A DNA stretch of 64,000 nt from UBA8828 sp964510855 (GTDB taxonomy: Bacteria > Verrucomicrobiota > Verrucomicrobiia > Opitutales > UBA953). The notes under the pieces are model-generated. The model was given only the letters and a program-made list of their open reading frames with translations. It made no database searches and was not told the DNA's origin. The translations under genes were made by a program, and so were the position numbers. Positions 8,278 through 16,427 of this stretch are shown here, one piece after another. The stretch lies in assembly GCA_964510855.1 (NCBI GenBank), contig CAZEDB010000002.1, positions 1 through 64,000 on the forward strand. Direction: 5' to 3'. Every line of letters starts with the position of its first letter. Within the stretch, counting starts at the first letter, position 1.

Positions 8278-9084
8278 TTAAGGGCGGATAAATGTGCCTT
8301 CCACTTCGGGGACTTTACTTCCGAGTGTCTTGGGCGAGAAAAGTTGAGCGGGTAGGCGGGCGTCGACACAGGCCTCGAGGACTTCCAGCACATCACGATT
8401 ATCTGAAGCGACCTCGCGTACGCTCAGTTTGGCCACAATCCATTGTTCGCCAATTTGGGCAAACTCCTCCGTGCGCATTTCACGCAGGGCTTTGCCGTCG
8501 GGCCCAAGCGTACTTGCTTCAATTAAGGCTAAGTAAGCACGATCAAGGCCGAAGCGTACTGAAGCAGGTGGTGCACCTTCGGGTGCAGTTGCGAGATAAA
8601 GATTCAAAGGGCGACCCCGGCGACGTTCACTACCGAGGTAACGCGTATTCGTCCAATCCGCATAAGGCGCTTGGATGTCATGGGCGGTTAAAAGAAAACC
8701 AGATGCCAAAGGCTCATTCGCTTGGGCGATAGGACTCGCGGTTGAGCCTAGCGGTGCTACCCAGGCTCGAGTAACACCTTCACTGCGGACCAGCAGAGTT
8801 GAGCGCCCAGCTAATTCAATGCGCGCGGCAGGTCGACCGTGACGCCAACTCATCCAGAGGGTACCTTGGAGAGCTGTCGGCTCAGGCCCACGTTTAGGCA
8901 GGTGGCGCAGACGGAAACGCGCGATGAGGTCGACCGTCATGCCCGAGCTTCTGAAATCAGCTAAAGCCTTCTCAGCCTCGGCCAATGGCAGAGACGGTAA
9001 GGGGCTATGGGGTCGCTGGGTTTGGGCTGAACTCACACCTGCGAGCAGCAGGAGGATGAAACACCCAACACCCAAGGGCTTCAC
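8278..9084 (-). CDS. Secreted LolA-like lipoprotein-sorting-type protein
   Basis: The 268 aa protein has a signal peptide ending near VSSAQ (residue 20). The rest has features of the LolA/outer-membrane-lipoprotein-sorting superfamily: alternating short strands, a DYLALIEA-like segment and a DIQAPYADW block before a conserved RYLG. It probably acts in the periplasm and may bind acyl chains or lipoproteins; this is a family-level guess. The start is GTG at 9084, chosen because GTGA overlaps the secG stop. The next gene, nif3, starts 2 nt after its stop. There is no LolB or LolCDE gene nearby. Confidence 0.55.
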   Translation of the reverse strand: MKPLGVGCFILLLLAGVSSAQTQRPHSPLPSLPLAEAEKALADFRSSGMTVDLIARFRLRHLPKRGPEPTALQGTLWMSWRHGRPAARIELAGRSTLLVRSEGVTRAWVAPLGSTASPIAQANEPLASGFLLTAHDIQAPYADWTNTRYLGSERRRGRPLNLYLATAPEGAPPASVRFGLDRAYLALIEASTLGPDGKALREMRTEEFAQIGEQWIVAKLSVREVASDNRDVLEVLEACVDARLPAQLFSPKTLGSKVPEVEGTFIRP

Positions 9085-9587
9085 TGCGCAGCAGGTACGG
9101 CTGGAGTCGCCGTTGCCTCAGGAGTAACCGGGTTCTTAGCAGGCACTTCGGGTGCGACTGCAGGCGCAGGGGTCTGGGGCTTCGAAGGAGATGGGTTGGC
9201 CGAGGTTGGCGCGGTAGCAGCAGGTGCTGTAGGGGCGGGAGTAGGCGTCACGGTTGCAGCCGGCGTAACGACGGGTACGGGAGTGGGGGTTTCGGTTGCA
9301 CTTGGTACCGCGACTTTGTCGAGAGCCGAAGCTTCACGCTTTTCATCTGAGATAAAGGCCAAGTAGAGACCAAAGCTGAGAAGAAACACCAGAATAGTTA
9401 AGAAGGAGGTGAACTTGGTTAGAACATTGGCCGATTCTCCACCGAAGACGCTTTCAGCTGCGCCGCCACCTAGAGCAGCACCCATGCCGGCATTGGCACT
9501 GGGTTTTTGCATAAGGATGACAATCACTGCGAGAACGCAGACGAGGAAGAGGAGGACGATGGACGTGGAGATGAGGAAACCGGACAT
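9081..9587 (-). CDS. secG: Preprotein translocase subunit SecG with long C-terminal extension
   Basis: SecG is the small accessory subunit of the SecYEG channel. Two membrane segments are visible: about residues 5-25 and 55-75, separated by the conserved loop LMQKPSANAGMGAALGGG, and the SVFGGESANVLTK motif before the second helix. The family is usually 70-110 aa; this one has about 168 aa because of a Pro/Ala/Thr-rich tail of roughly 85 residues of low complexity. The ATG at 9587 is preferred over a TTG at 9599. The stop overlaps the start of the LolA-like gene. The tail would face the cytoplasm or periplasm depending on topology. Confidence 0.9.
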   Translation of the reverse strand: MSGFLISTSIVLLFLVCVLAVIVILMQKPSANAGMGAALGGGAAESVFGGESANVLTKFTSFLTILVFLLSFGLYLAFISDEKREASALDKVAVPSATETPTPVPVVTPAATVTPTPAPTAPAATAPTSANPSPSKPQTPAPAVAPEVPAKNPVTPEATATPAVPAAQ

Positions 9588-9672
9588 AGCCCCTAGCAAA
9601 GGACTGCGGGCAAGGGAGGCAAGGGGGAAGCAAGCTGGTTAAGGGCAGTTTTTAAGCCCTTAGAGAGGAATC

Positions 9673-10725
9673 CTAGCTATAAACCCCATCCGCCACCTGA
9701 TAGACCTTCCATGCGCCCGAACCAGGTAATTGGGTGCCCGTAGCAATAACTTGATGCGCCTCGCCAATGGCCTGCCAAAAAACCTTTCTCCGTTCGTCAT
9801 CGAGTTCACCTAATACATCATCGGCAAGGAGAACGGGGGGCGTACCTGCAAGTCGGTGCGCCCGGCGCAATTGGGCGAGGCAGAGGGCCAGCGCGAGCAG
9901 ACGTTGCTGACCTTCCGAGGCATAATCCGCAGCCGACTCACCGCCAAAAAGAAGGGCGAAGTCGTCTTTATGAGGACCACGACGGGTCGAGGCTGTGATG
10001 CGATCGGCAGGTCTACTGTCTCGCCAAATCTCTGCGAGATCATCGATTGCGGCATCGGGCTCGGCTCTCAAACTTGAACGACCTCCGAAACCTGCTTGGG
10101 TTCGTAGATTATCTACTTCAGGAGTTAATTCAGCTAAAGCTGCGGCACGTGCCGTAGCGAGGATGCGTGCAGCGGGCAACATAGCACGTTCAATGGCCTC
10201 CAGTTCATCATCGGGTGCGGATCCGGTACGTAAGAGCGCATTTCGTGAATCAATGGCTTTGTTGTAGTCACGTAGAGCTCGAAGGTAGCCTGCATCAGTA
10301 CCACTCAAGGCGAGGTCTAGCCAGCGTCGGCGATTGCTGGGCGAGCCACGAACCAATCTAAGATCGTCGGAGCAAAGTACCACGGTGGGAAAACGCGCAA
10401 TCAGTTCAGCCGCACCCACACTTATCGCACCTTCCAGCACAGCCTTGCGACGGCCCTTAACCAGTGAGATTTCCACGTGGGTTTTACCGGCTTCGCCTAA
10501 ATCGACATCGATACGAACTTTAGCTTCGCTTGCCCCGAGTCGAACTAATGGGGCGATATCCGAAATACGAAACGAGCGAAGCGCGGTGATGAGTCCGGCA
10601 GCTTCGATGAGATTAGTTTTTCCCTGGCCATTAGCCCCGACTAAAAAAACCCGAGGCGCATCAAGGTCGACATCCGCAAAGGTTAGATTACGGAAGTCGG
10701 CTGCGCGTACCCGAGTTACCCGCAT
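9673..10725 (-). CDS. recF: DNA replication and repair protein RecF
   Basis: RecF is an SMC-like ATPase that helps load RecA at gaps and stalled forks. The 350 aa length is typical. The Walker A motif GANGQGKT sits at residues 30-37, the signature LTAL/RSFR follows, and the C-terminal YASEGQQRLLALAL and LLADDVLGELD give the ABC signature and Walker B. In many bacteria recF is next to dnaA-dnaN, but here dnaA is about 29 kb away. It begins 4 nt after the LysM lipoprotein gene, so the two are likely co-transcribed. secG starts 85 nt downstream. Confidence 0.95.
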   Translation of the reverse strand: MRVTRVRAADFRNLTFADVDLDAPRVFLVGANGQGKTNLIEAAGLITALRSFRISDIAPLVRLGASEAKVRIDVDLGEAGKTHVEISLVKGRRKAVLEGAISVGAAELIARFPTVVLCSDDLRLVRGSPSNRRRWLDLALSGTDAGYLRALRDYNKAIDSRNALLRTGSAPDDELEAIERAMLPAARILATARAAALAELTPEVDNLRTQAGFGGRSSLRAEPDAAIDDLAEIWRDSRPADRITASTRRGPHKDDFALLFGGESAADYASEGQQRLLALALCLAQLRRAHRLAGTPPVLLADDVLGELDDERRKVFWQAIGEAHQVIATGTQLPGSGAWKVYQVADGVYS

Positions 10726-10729
10726 CTGC

Positions 10730-11515
10730 TTACTGAGGTATAACTAAAACAACCCCGATCTTAAGGGCGGTGCCGCCGCCTAGAACCCCCGTGTTGGCAC
10801 GTTGGATATCGGTCCAGCGAGCGGGCGAGCCATAGTACTTGCGGGCCAGACTCGCGAGGGTGTCGCCCGACTGAACGGTGTGTTGTCGCGCCCCTGTAGG
10901 CAGAGCGGTTGGGTTGGAAGGCAGAGCAGGTTGGGTCGTTACGGTCGTAGTTGCGGTGCTGGTGCCAACCCCGAATCCACCAAATCCAGAATTGGCGGGC
11001 GCGGGTGGGGTGGTAACCCGGTTCACTGGAGGTACCGTACGTGTTTGACGATAAAGATCTTCGAGTTCGCGCTTCAGGCGCGTGTTCTCGGCTTGCAACT
11101 GACTGATGCGTTGCGAGGCATCGACGGAAGATCCACCGCCTTCAGGGTCAAAGGGTTGACCAGGAATCGACTGAATAAAATTTCTTTCCGCGGTGCGGAT
11201 GAGTTGCGAAATAGAATTGGCGCGTTCAGGGCGGGGTTTGAGCCGCTGGCTTTGTTTAAAGTGATAAATGGCGGAAAGCGGCTCGCGAAGTTCAATATAG
11301 AGACGTCCAGCTTCCAAATGCGATTCAGCCGCATCTTTACGGTCATCAATGACCTTTAAAAAACACTCGAGTGCGCGACGATGGTCACCCTGTTGTTGTA
11401 AAGCGGTGCCTTGGCGAAACTCAGGGTGCTCTACCTCGGGACCTTCTCCGCCCACGGGAGAATTGTCGCATGCGACTAGGAGCAAAGCTGCTAGGGTTAG
11501 AAGGGCGCGCACCAT
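10730..11515 (-). CDS. LysM-domain lipoprotein with TPR and coiled coil
   Basis: The 261 aa protein has a lipobox (LLLVAC, Cys at about 16), so it should be lipid-anchored in the outer or inner membrane. Residues about 30-110 look like a tetratricopeptide region (GDHRRALECFLKVID, AGRLYIELREPLSAIYHFKQSQRL). A coiled-coil segment (ISQLQAENTRLKRELEDLYRQ, about 134-154) follows, then a Pro/Thr-rich linker and a C-terminal LysM domain (HTVQSGDTLASLARKYYG) that binds peptidoglycan. The architecture resembles cell-envelope scaffold proteins. It is followed by recF after only 4 nt, an odd pairing of envelope and DNA-repair genes. The cellular role is unknown. Confidence 0.8.
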   Translation of the reverse strand: MVRALLTLAALLLVACDNSPVGGEGPEVEHPEFRQGTALQQQGDHRRALECFLKVIDDRKDAAESHLEAGRLYIELREPLSAIYHFKQSQRLKPRPERANSISQLIRTAERNFIQSIPGQPFDPEGGGSSVDASQRISQLQAENTRLKRELEDLYRQTRTVPPVNRVTTPPAPANSGFGGFGVGTSTATTTVTTQPALPSNPTALPTGARQHTVQSGDTLASLARKYYGSPARWTDIQRANTGVLGGGTALKIGVVLVIPQ

Positions 11516-11568
11516 GCCATTACCATCCCCGCCCTCGTCTGGGGCTTCAACTCCAAAGCGTCCCCTGC

Positions 11569-12471
11569 CTAGGGTTTAAGCAATGCCCGACGGCAAGCGT
11601 CCTCCAGGGGATGGGGACCTCCGGTGAAGTTAAATCCAAGCTCCTGCGCAACCTTGGGAACGACGCGACGGCTAGCCAAAAGGGTTTCATCGGCCATAGC
11701 CCCGAAGACAAGTTTAAGCGCCAAGGCAGGGATGGGAAAGACGGCAGGTCGCCGCAGGGTGCGGGCCAAGGCAGCAGTAAATTCACGATTTCTTACTGCC
11801 AAGGGGTGAACGGCATTAACCACGCCGGTAGGACCTTGGGGTGCTAGGCAACGTCGGATGAGTCGCGTTAGGTCATGGAGTGCGATCCAACTCATCCATT
11901 GTTGACCTGAGGCAAGTCGACCACCCAAGCCCAGTCTAAATACCGGGATAAGTTGAGTCATGGCACCACCGGGCCCTAAGACCACACCCGTACGCAAAAT
12001 CACGGTGCGCACTTGAGGCGGCAGTTGCGTTAAGGGCGATTCCCAGTCTCGGCAGATGCCGCCAAGAAAGGTGGTGTCATCGAGGGGTGCGTTTTCATCG
12101 AGTTCAGCTTCGGCATGAGCCGCATAGCGATTGATACCCGACATCGAGACCACGACGCGTGGCACGATACCTTCGCGATTGAGGGTCTTGATTAAAAGTT
12201 GAGTAGTCCCAACTCGGCTAGTGAAGATTTTCTCACGCGCCTTAGCAGTCCAACGCACCGCAATGGGTGAACCTGCAAGATTGATAATGGCATCTGCCCC
12301 GCGTAGGGCGGATGCATCCATCCACCCGGTTGCAACATCATAACCGCCAGCCCCGAAGTTACCTGAGCGCAGTAAAACTACCTCGTGGTCTTGTTGCAGC
12401 GAATGCACGAGGTCGGTGCCGACAAAGCCGGTGCCTCCGAGTAGGACAACTTTAGGTCGTGGGACGTTCAT
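11569..12471 (-). CDS. TIGR01777-type epimerase (SDR39U1/YfcH)
   Basis: This short-chain dehydrogenase-like protein of 300 aa has the Rossmann motif GGTGFVG at residues 12-18 and the family blocks INLAGSPI and WTAKAREKI. The C-terminal part has the DUF1731-like region ending with LEDACRRALL. The substrate is unknown for the family. I chose the ATG at 12471 because it forms TAATG with the stop of the methyltransferase gene upstream; an alternative start at 12498 would lie inside that gene. The preceding order menB-mnmM-SDR39U1 suggests co-transcription, without showing a metabolic link. Confidence 0.85.
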   Translation of the reverse strand: MNVPRPKVVLLGGTGFVGTDLVHSLQQDHEVVLLRSGNFGAGGYDVATGWMDASALRGADAIINLAGSPIAVRWTAKAREKIFTSRVGTTQLLIKTLNREGIVPRVVVSMSGINRYAAHAEAELDENAPLDDTTFLGGICRDWESPLTQLPPQVRTVILRTGVVLGPGGAMTQLIPVFRLGLGGRLASGQQWMSWIALHDLTRLIRRCLAPQGPTGVVNAVHPLAVRNREFTAALARTLRRPAVFPIPALALKLVFGAMADETLLASRRVVPKVAQELGFNFTGGPHPLEDACRRALLKP

Positions 12472-13031
12472 TAGCGTCGTGTTACAGAGAGAATCCAAGG
12501 ATTTCGGGTCAGAGGGTTATGGTGATAGATATGCACCTCATGACCTTGGGCAGCGCAGCGTTCACCAAACTCGGCAACTTGCGCTGATTCTTCGAGGCCG
12601 CCTTCATGACCAGGATAAACCACAGTCACCAGTCGACCGCCCTTACGGAGCGCTTCGAGACTAGCTTGGAGAGCGGGAAGGGTGGTGGTAACTTGGGTGA
12701 TGAGCGTGTGATCGCCGCCTGGAAGGTAACCCAGGTTAAAGAGTACGCTATCAGTTGTGCCACGGAAAGCTGAGGGTAGTGCCTGGCCAAGTTGGGCGTG
12801 GTCGAGTACTCTTAAGTCGCAATTCTTGGCCCAGCCTGCGGCGGCAAGTCGAAGCTGCGTGGTCGCAATCGCTTCGGGTTGAATATCAACTGCAAAGACG
12901 TGACCGCCCGAACCCACTTGTTGAGCAAGAAATAGGGTGTCATGACCATTACCGGACGTGGCATCAATGGCGCGGCCCCCTAGCGGCAGAACTTCTGCAA
13001 TCAATTGATGGGCCTGTTCCGTTAAGCGCAC
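12471..13031 (-). CDS. mnmM: MnmM/YtqB-type tRNA methyltransferase
   Basis: The SAM-dependent methyltransferase has DATSGNGHD (residues about 23-31) as motif I and FNLGYLPGGDH (98-108), both characteristic of the MnmM/YtqB (rRNA_methylase) family. Characterised members methylate 5-aminomethyl-2-thiouridine in the tRNA wobble position to give mnm5s2U. The open frame continues upstream to 13181, but that part overlaps menB. I chose the GTG at 13031, one base after the menB stop. This gives 186 aa, the family length, and begins MRLTEQAHQ at the start of the fold. The stop overlaps the next gene as TAATG. Confidence 0.82.
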   Translation of the reverse strand: MRLTEQAHQLIAEVLPLGGRAIDATSGNGHDTLFLAQQVGSGGHVFAVDIQPEAIATTQLRLAAAGWAKNCDLRVLDHAQLGQALPSAFRGTTDSVLFNLGYLPGGDHTLITQVTTTLPALQASLEALRKGGRLVTVVYPGHEGGLEESAQVAEFGERCAAQGHEVHIYHHNPLTRNPWILSVTRR

Positions 13032-13032
13032 C

Positions 13033-13872
13033 TCAAGGTAACCAGGGATACTGGCGGAAGTTGGGTGGGCGCTTTTCAACGTAGGCGCGATGACCCTCTT
13101 CGCCTTGTTGGGTAAGATAATAGAGCAGGGTAGCGTTGCCGGCGAGTTCTTGAATGCCCGCTTGGCCATCAAGCTCGGCATTGAAGGCAGACTTTAAACA
13201 ACGAATCGCGAGTGGGCTGTGCTGGAGAATTTCCGCAGCCCATTGTTCACCTTCGGCATCGAGTTTTTCTACGGGTACGACCGCATTGACTAATCCCATC
13301 TCGAGTGCTTGTTGCGCATTATACTGCCGGCATAGATACCAAATCTCGCGGGCTTTTTTTTGTCCAACAATACGGGCCAAGTATGAAGAGCCAAAACCAC
13401 CATCAAAACTGCCAACTCGTGGACCGGTTTGCCCAAAGACGGCATTCTCGGCGGCAATGGTAAGGTCGCAGACCACGTGTAAGACGTGACCCCCGCCGAT
13501 GGCGAAACCAGATACCAGCGCGATGACGACTTTGGGCAGGGAGCGAATCAGGCGCTGTAGATCCAAGATATTGAGGCGAGGGACGCCGTCTTGGCCAATG
13601 TAGCCACCTGCTTGATCACCCCGAATGGTTTGATCGCCACCCGAGCAGAAGGCATGCTTGCCATCAGTCTGGGGGTTGGCACCGCGCAGCAGGACCACTC
13701 CGATTTTAAGATCGTCGCGTGCATCCGTAAAGGCAGCGATTAATTCGACCACCGTATCGGGCGTGAAGGCATTGCGACGGTGGGGTCGATTAAGAGTGAC
13801 GCGGGCGACCCCATCTTTCTTTTCGTAGATGATATCGTGGTAGGTTCCGCAGGTTTTCCAGCCTTGGGTCAT
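13033..13872 (-). CDS. menB: 1,4-dihydroxy-2-naphthoyl-CoA synthase
   Basis: MenB closes the second ring of the naphthoquinone nucleus in menaquinone biosynthesis, a crotonase-fold enzyme. The 279 aa length is typical. Visible markers are NRPHRRNAF, FCSGGDQ, the oxyanion-hole region SGFAIGGGHVL, GPRVGSFDGGFG and the C-terminal PNFRQYPWLP, which is diagnostic for MenB. It is first in a minus-strand run leading to mnmM and downstream genes. A C-terminal piece of an alpha/beta hydrolase at the far right end of the window could be MenH, but the other men genes are not visible. Confidence 0.95.
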   Translation of the reverse strand: MTQGWKTCGTYHDIIYEKKDGVARVTLNRPHRRNAFTPDTVVELIAAFTDARDDLKIGVVLLRGANPQTDGKHAFCSGGDQTIRGDQAGGYIGQDGVPRLNILDLQRLIRSLPKVVIALVSGFAIGGGHVLHVVCDLTIAAENAVFGQTGPRVGSFDGGFGSSYLARIVGQKKAREIWYLCRQYNAQQALEMGLVNAVVPVEKLDAEGEQWAAEILQHSPLAIRCLKSAFNAELDGQAGIQELAGNATLLYYLTQQGEEGHRAYVEKRPPNFRQYPWLP

Positions 13873-13962
13873 GTCCCAATTGAGGCAGGAATCGCCGTAA
13901 AGGCGAGCCTAGCCCCGCCTACGCTTGAAAAAAAGTCCAAGCCCCTAATCACTGGGTCTCCT

Positions 13963-14460
13963 ATGTCTAAGCCCACGCCCGAGCAGCTCCAACAAGTTAC
14001 CCAATGGGTTGTCGAAGGGGCTACTTTATCGGATATCCAGAGCCGTCTAAGTAAAGATTTTGGTATTTCTCTGACCTATATGGATGTTCGTTTCCTCGTC
14101 GATGACCTTGGCGTAGTCCTAGTCGATAAGCCTGAACCTAAGTCTCCCGAGCCTGCCGAAAATGTTTCTGCAGCGGCACCTGCTACGGCGAGTGACGCAG
14201 GGAATCTTTTATCCGATGGCGCTGCGTCTCCAACCTCGCCCGCTAGTAAAGTCTCAGTCGTCGTCGATACGCTAGCCCGTCCAGGTGCATCGATTAGCGG
14301 TAAAGTTACTTTCTCAGATGGCCAATCCGCCGAATGGTATGTGGATGAAATGGGTCGCCCAGGTTTAGTGCCTACGACCCCAGGGTACCGTCCAACCAAC
14401 GACGACATTCGTGCCTTCCAAACCTTACTTGACGCTGAGTTTCGTAAGCTTGGTTACTGA
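13963..14460 (+). CDS. Conserved hypothetical protein with HTH-like N-terminus
   Basis: I do not recognise the 165 aa protein. The first 45 residues are helical and look like a small helix-turn-helix-type unit (LQQVTQWVVEGATLSDIQSR, then SLTYMDVRFLVDDLGV). An Ala/Pro/Ser-rich linker follows, then a compact C-terminal block with SGKVTFSDGQSAEWYVDEMG and PNDDIRAF-like residues that looks like a short beta-rich domain followed by a helix. The ATG at 13963 (MSKPTPEQ) is preferred over an upstream in-frame start at 13780, which would overlap menB on the opposite strand. It is divergent from menB and convergent with ispD. No signal peptide is seen, so it is probably cytoplasmic. Confidence 0.75.
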   Translation: MSKPTPEQLQQVTQWVVEGATLSDIQSRLSKDFGISLTYMDVRFLVDDLGVVLVDKPEPKSPEPAENVSAAAPATASDAGNLLSDGAASPTSPASKVSVVVDTLARPGASISGKVTFSDGQSAEWYVDEMGRPGLVPTTPGYRPTNDDIRAFQTLLDAEFRKLGY

Positions 14461-14505
14461 GCTGCGTTAAGGCGTCTGCCCCGCGGGTTTCTTTTGATAC
14501 CCGAC

Positions 14506-15195
14506 TTAGCTACGCGCTTTAATTAGAGCTTCAGCCAGCGTGAAATCAGAGGGCCGGGTGAGCTTTAAGTTGGGTCCATCCCCTTCAACCAGTGCAACAT
14601 CGTGCCCAGCGGCGGTTACGGCGCCGGCATCATCGGTAAAGATCTGACCTTCGCGCGCTGCCCGACGGTAAGCTTCGCGTACGATAGTCAAGCGGAAGAC
14701 CTGCGGTGTCTCTGCCATCCAGACATGGGAACGTTCGGGTGAATCGGTAATCTTTTCACCTGAAGGCGAAGCTAACTTAATCGTATCACTCGCACGACTT
14801 GCGAGAATCGCTGCACCGGTAAGTTGAGCACGTTGCAGTACCTTTTGAATTGAACTCGAAAGAATGAGCGGGCGGGCGGCATCATGGAGTGCGACTAAGC
14901 CGTCACCTTCGCAGGCTTCGAGCGCGGCTAAGACCGAGTTCTGGCGTTCGTCTCCTCCCTTGATCCACTCTACCTTCGCCGAGGGTCCGAGCGCGGCTTC
15001 AAGTTTTAACCTCTGGACTTCATCACGGTAAGTGACGAGTAAGCGGGTGAGACCTCCTGCTTGCACAAACGCTTGCTGCGCGTGCCTAATAACCGGTATC
15101 CCTGCCAAGGGTGCGCTAATTTTATCGGCCACCGCCCCTTCCATGCGCCGAGCTGAACCAGCGGCTAAGAGGATAAGCGTGAAGGGAATACTCAT
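14506..15195 (-). CDS. ispD: 2-C-methyl-D-erythritol 4-phosphate cytidylyltransferase
   Basis: IspD makes CDP-methylerythritol in the non-mevalonate isoprenoid pathway. The 229 aa protein begins with the nucleotide-binding motif LLAAGSARRM at about residues 9-18 and has KGGDERQNSV and HDAARPL, both conserved in the family. ETPQVF and TDDAGAV later agree. The ATG at 15195 overlaps the pyrF stop as ATGA, so translation of the two should be coupled. IspF is not next to it or fused. Confidence 0.92.
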   Translation of the reverse strand: MSIPFTLILLAAGSARRMEGAVADKISAPLAGIPVIRHAQQAFVQAGGLTRLLVTYRDEVQRLKLEAALGPSAKVEWIKGGDERQNSVLAALEACEGDGLVALHDAARPLILSSSIQKVLQRAQLTGAAILASRASDTIKLASPSGEKITDSPERSHVWMAETPQVFRLTIVREAYRRAAREGQIFTDDAGAVTAAGHDVALVEGDGPNLKLTRPSDFTLAEALIKARS

Positions 15196-15905
15196 GCGAT
15201 GCGTTCACCAATCTCTTGTCGAATGCGACGCGTCAGGGCCGCAGGATCTTGAGCTTTTAGGATAGGTCGACCCACCACGATGGCTGAGGCACCCGCTGCA
15301 GCTGCCTGTGCTGGCGTCATCACTCGGTTTTGGTCATCACTCGCGGCGTCGGGGTAGCGAATACCAGGGGTTACGAGAAAAGGCGCCGCACCTAAGGTCT
15401 TACGGAGAATGGGGAGTTCAAGCGGCGAGCAGACTAACCCGTCGATGCCAGACTGAGTTGCCATGCTGCCAAGGAGTCGCACCTGTTCTTCCGCGGATCG
15501 GCTAATCCCAACCGCAGTGAGTTGGGCTTGGTCCATGGAGGTGAGCACCGTTACGCCAAGTAACCGACAGGAGGGCAGGGCGTCACGGGCGGCATCGGCG
15601 GCACGCGCCAGCATTTCAGGTCCACCGCAGGCATGAAGGGTAAGGAGCGAGCAAGGTCGCCCGCGCAGGCTACGGATAGCGGACGCAACCGTATTGGGTA
15701 TGTCGTGAAGTTTAAGATCAAGAAAGACCTCGAAGCCTAAGGCAGCAAAATCATCGACGATGCTGGGTCCGTGCCGGGTAAAGAGCTGTAAGCCTAGTTT
15801 TACCCAGCGTAGGTTGTTCGCCAGGGGTTTGGCTAAGGATAATGCCTCTTCCCGCGTTTCCACGTCGAGCGCAAGGATGAGGCTACAGTTGGACGGCGAA
15901 GCCAT
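15192..15905 (-). CDS. pyrF: Orotidine 5'-phosphate decarboxylase
   Basis: PyrF converts OMP to UMP in pyrimidine synthesis. The 237 aa protein has LILALDVETREEAL near the N-terminus and the catalytic DLKLHDIPNTV block at about residues 62-72, with the Asp-Lys-Asp of the active site. The C-terminal region has LVTPGIRYP and AAGASAIVVGRPI, where the phosphate binds. It is followed by ispD with a 4-nt overlap; yhcH lies 66 nt upstream. Confidence 0.95.
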   Translation of the reverse strand: MASPSNCSLILALDVETREEALSLAKPLANNLRWVKLGLQLFTRHGPSIVDDFAALGFEVFLDLKLHDIPNTVASAIRSLRGRPCSLLTLHACGGPEMLARAADAARDALPSCRLLGVTVLTSMDQAQLTAVGISRSAEEQVRLLGSMATQSGIDGLVCSPLELPILRKTLGAAPFLVTPGIRYPDAASDDQNRVMTPAQAAAAGASAIVVGRPILKAQDPAALTRRIRQEIGERIA

Positions 15906-15971
15906 GGCGAACGTTATGCGAGAATCGATGCGAGACTAAAGGACTAAAACCATCAGGCCTATTTTTTCAGT

Positions 15972-16427
15972 TTAGAGACGGAATTTTACCACTACCTTAG
16001 TGACCACAAGAGAGTCTTGGACTTGCACACCGGGTTGGTGGGCATCTTCAGGAAGGAAGACGGCAAAAAGCCCTGGCCTAAGGTGAAGCTGGTCATCGGC
16101 TCGGCTCGGCGGAGCAAACTTTTCTACGTCTTTATCAATTTGGTAAGGCCGGGTGACATGGAGCCCCGCGCGTGAACCAAAGCCGCAGAGCTCTTCGCCC
16201 TCGAGTACAACTTGTATATCCCCAAAGAGGCGGTGCGCTTCCCATAACTTTTCGGTATAAGGCTGGGTGGGATAGCGGCTGACTCTACCCACAAGGTCTT
16301 CTCCTGCCAAAGGGTATACGCCGTCGGGTATCGAGGCCTCAAGGTTTGAGAGCCAGTCCAAGGCTTGAGCAAAAAGCGGGTGTTGCGAGTAATAGCGTGC
16401 TCGCTGCTGGAGTTCGCCGAAAATCAT
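15972..16427 (-). CDS. YhcH/YjgK/YiaL family (DUF386) protein
   Basis: This 151 aa cupin-like protein belongs to the YhcH/YiaL/EbgC family, whose members occur in sugar and sialic-acid operons and have no firmly settled activity. Visible family blocks are YTEKLWEAHRLFGDIQVVLEGEE and LRPGLFAVFLPEDAHQPG, the latter with the conserved metal-binding His. The ATG overlaps the stop of the NusG-like gene as ATGA. No sugar-catabolism genes lie around it, so the neighbours give no clue to its substrate. Confidence 0.85.
   Translation of the reverse strand: MIFGELQQRARYYSQHPLFAQALDWLSNLEASIPDGVYPLAGEDLVGRVSRYPTQPYTEKLWEAHRLFGDIQVVLEGEELCGFGSRAGLHVTRPYQIDKDVEKFAPPSRADDQLHLRPGLFAVFLPEDAHQPGVQVQDSLVVTKVVVKFRL

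Noticed and set aside
13032..13181. N-terminal extension of the MnmM reading frame into menB
   Set aside because: The extension overlaps 149 nt of menB and shows no family similarity; the GTG at 13031 gives the expected family length.
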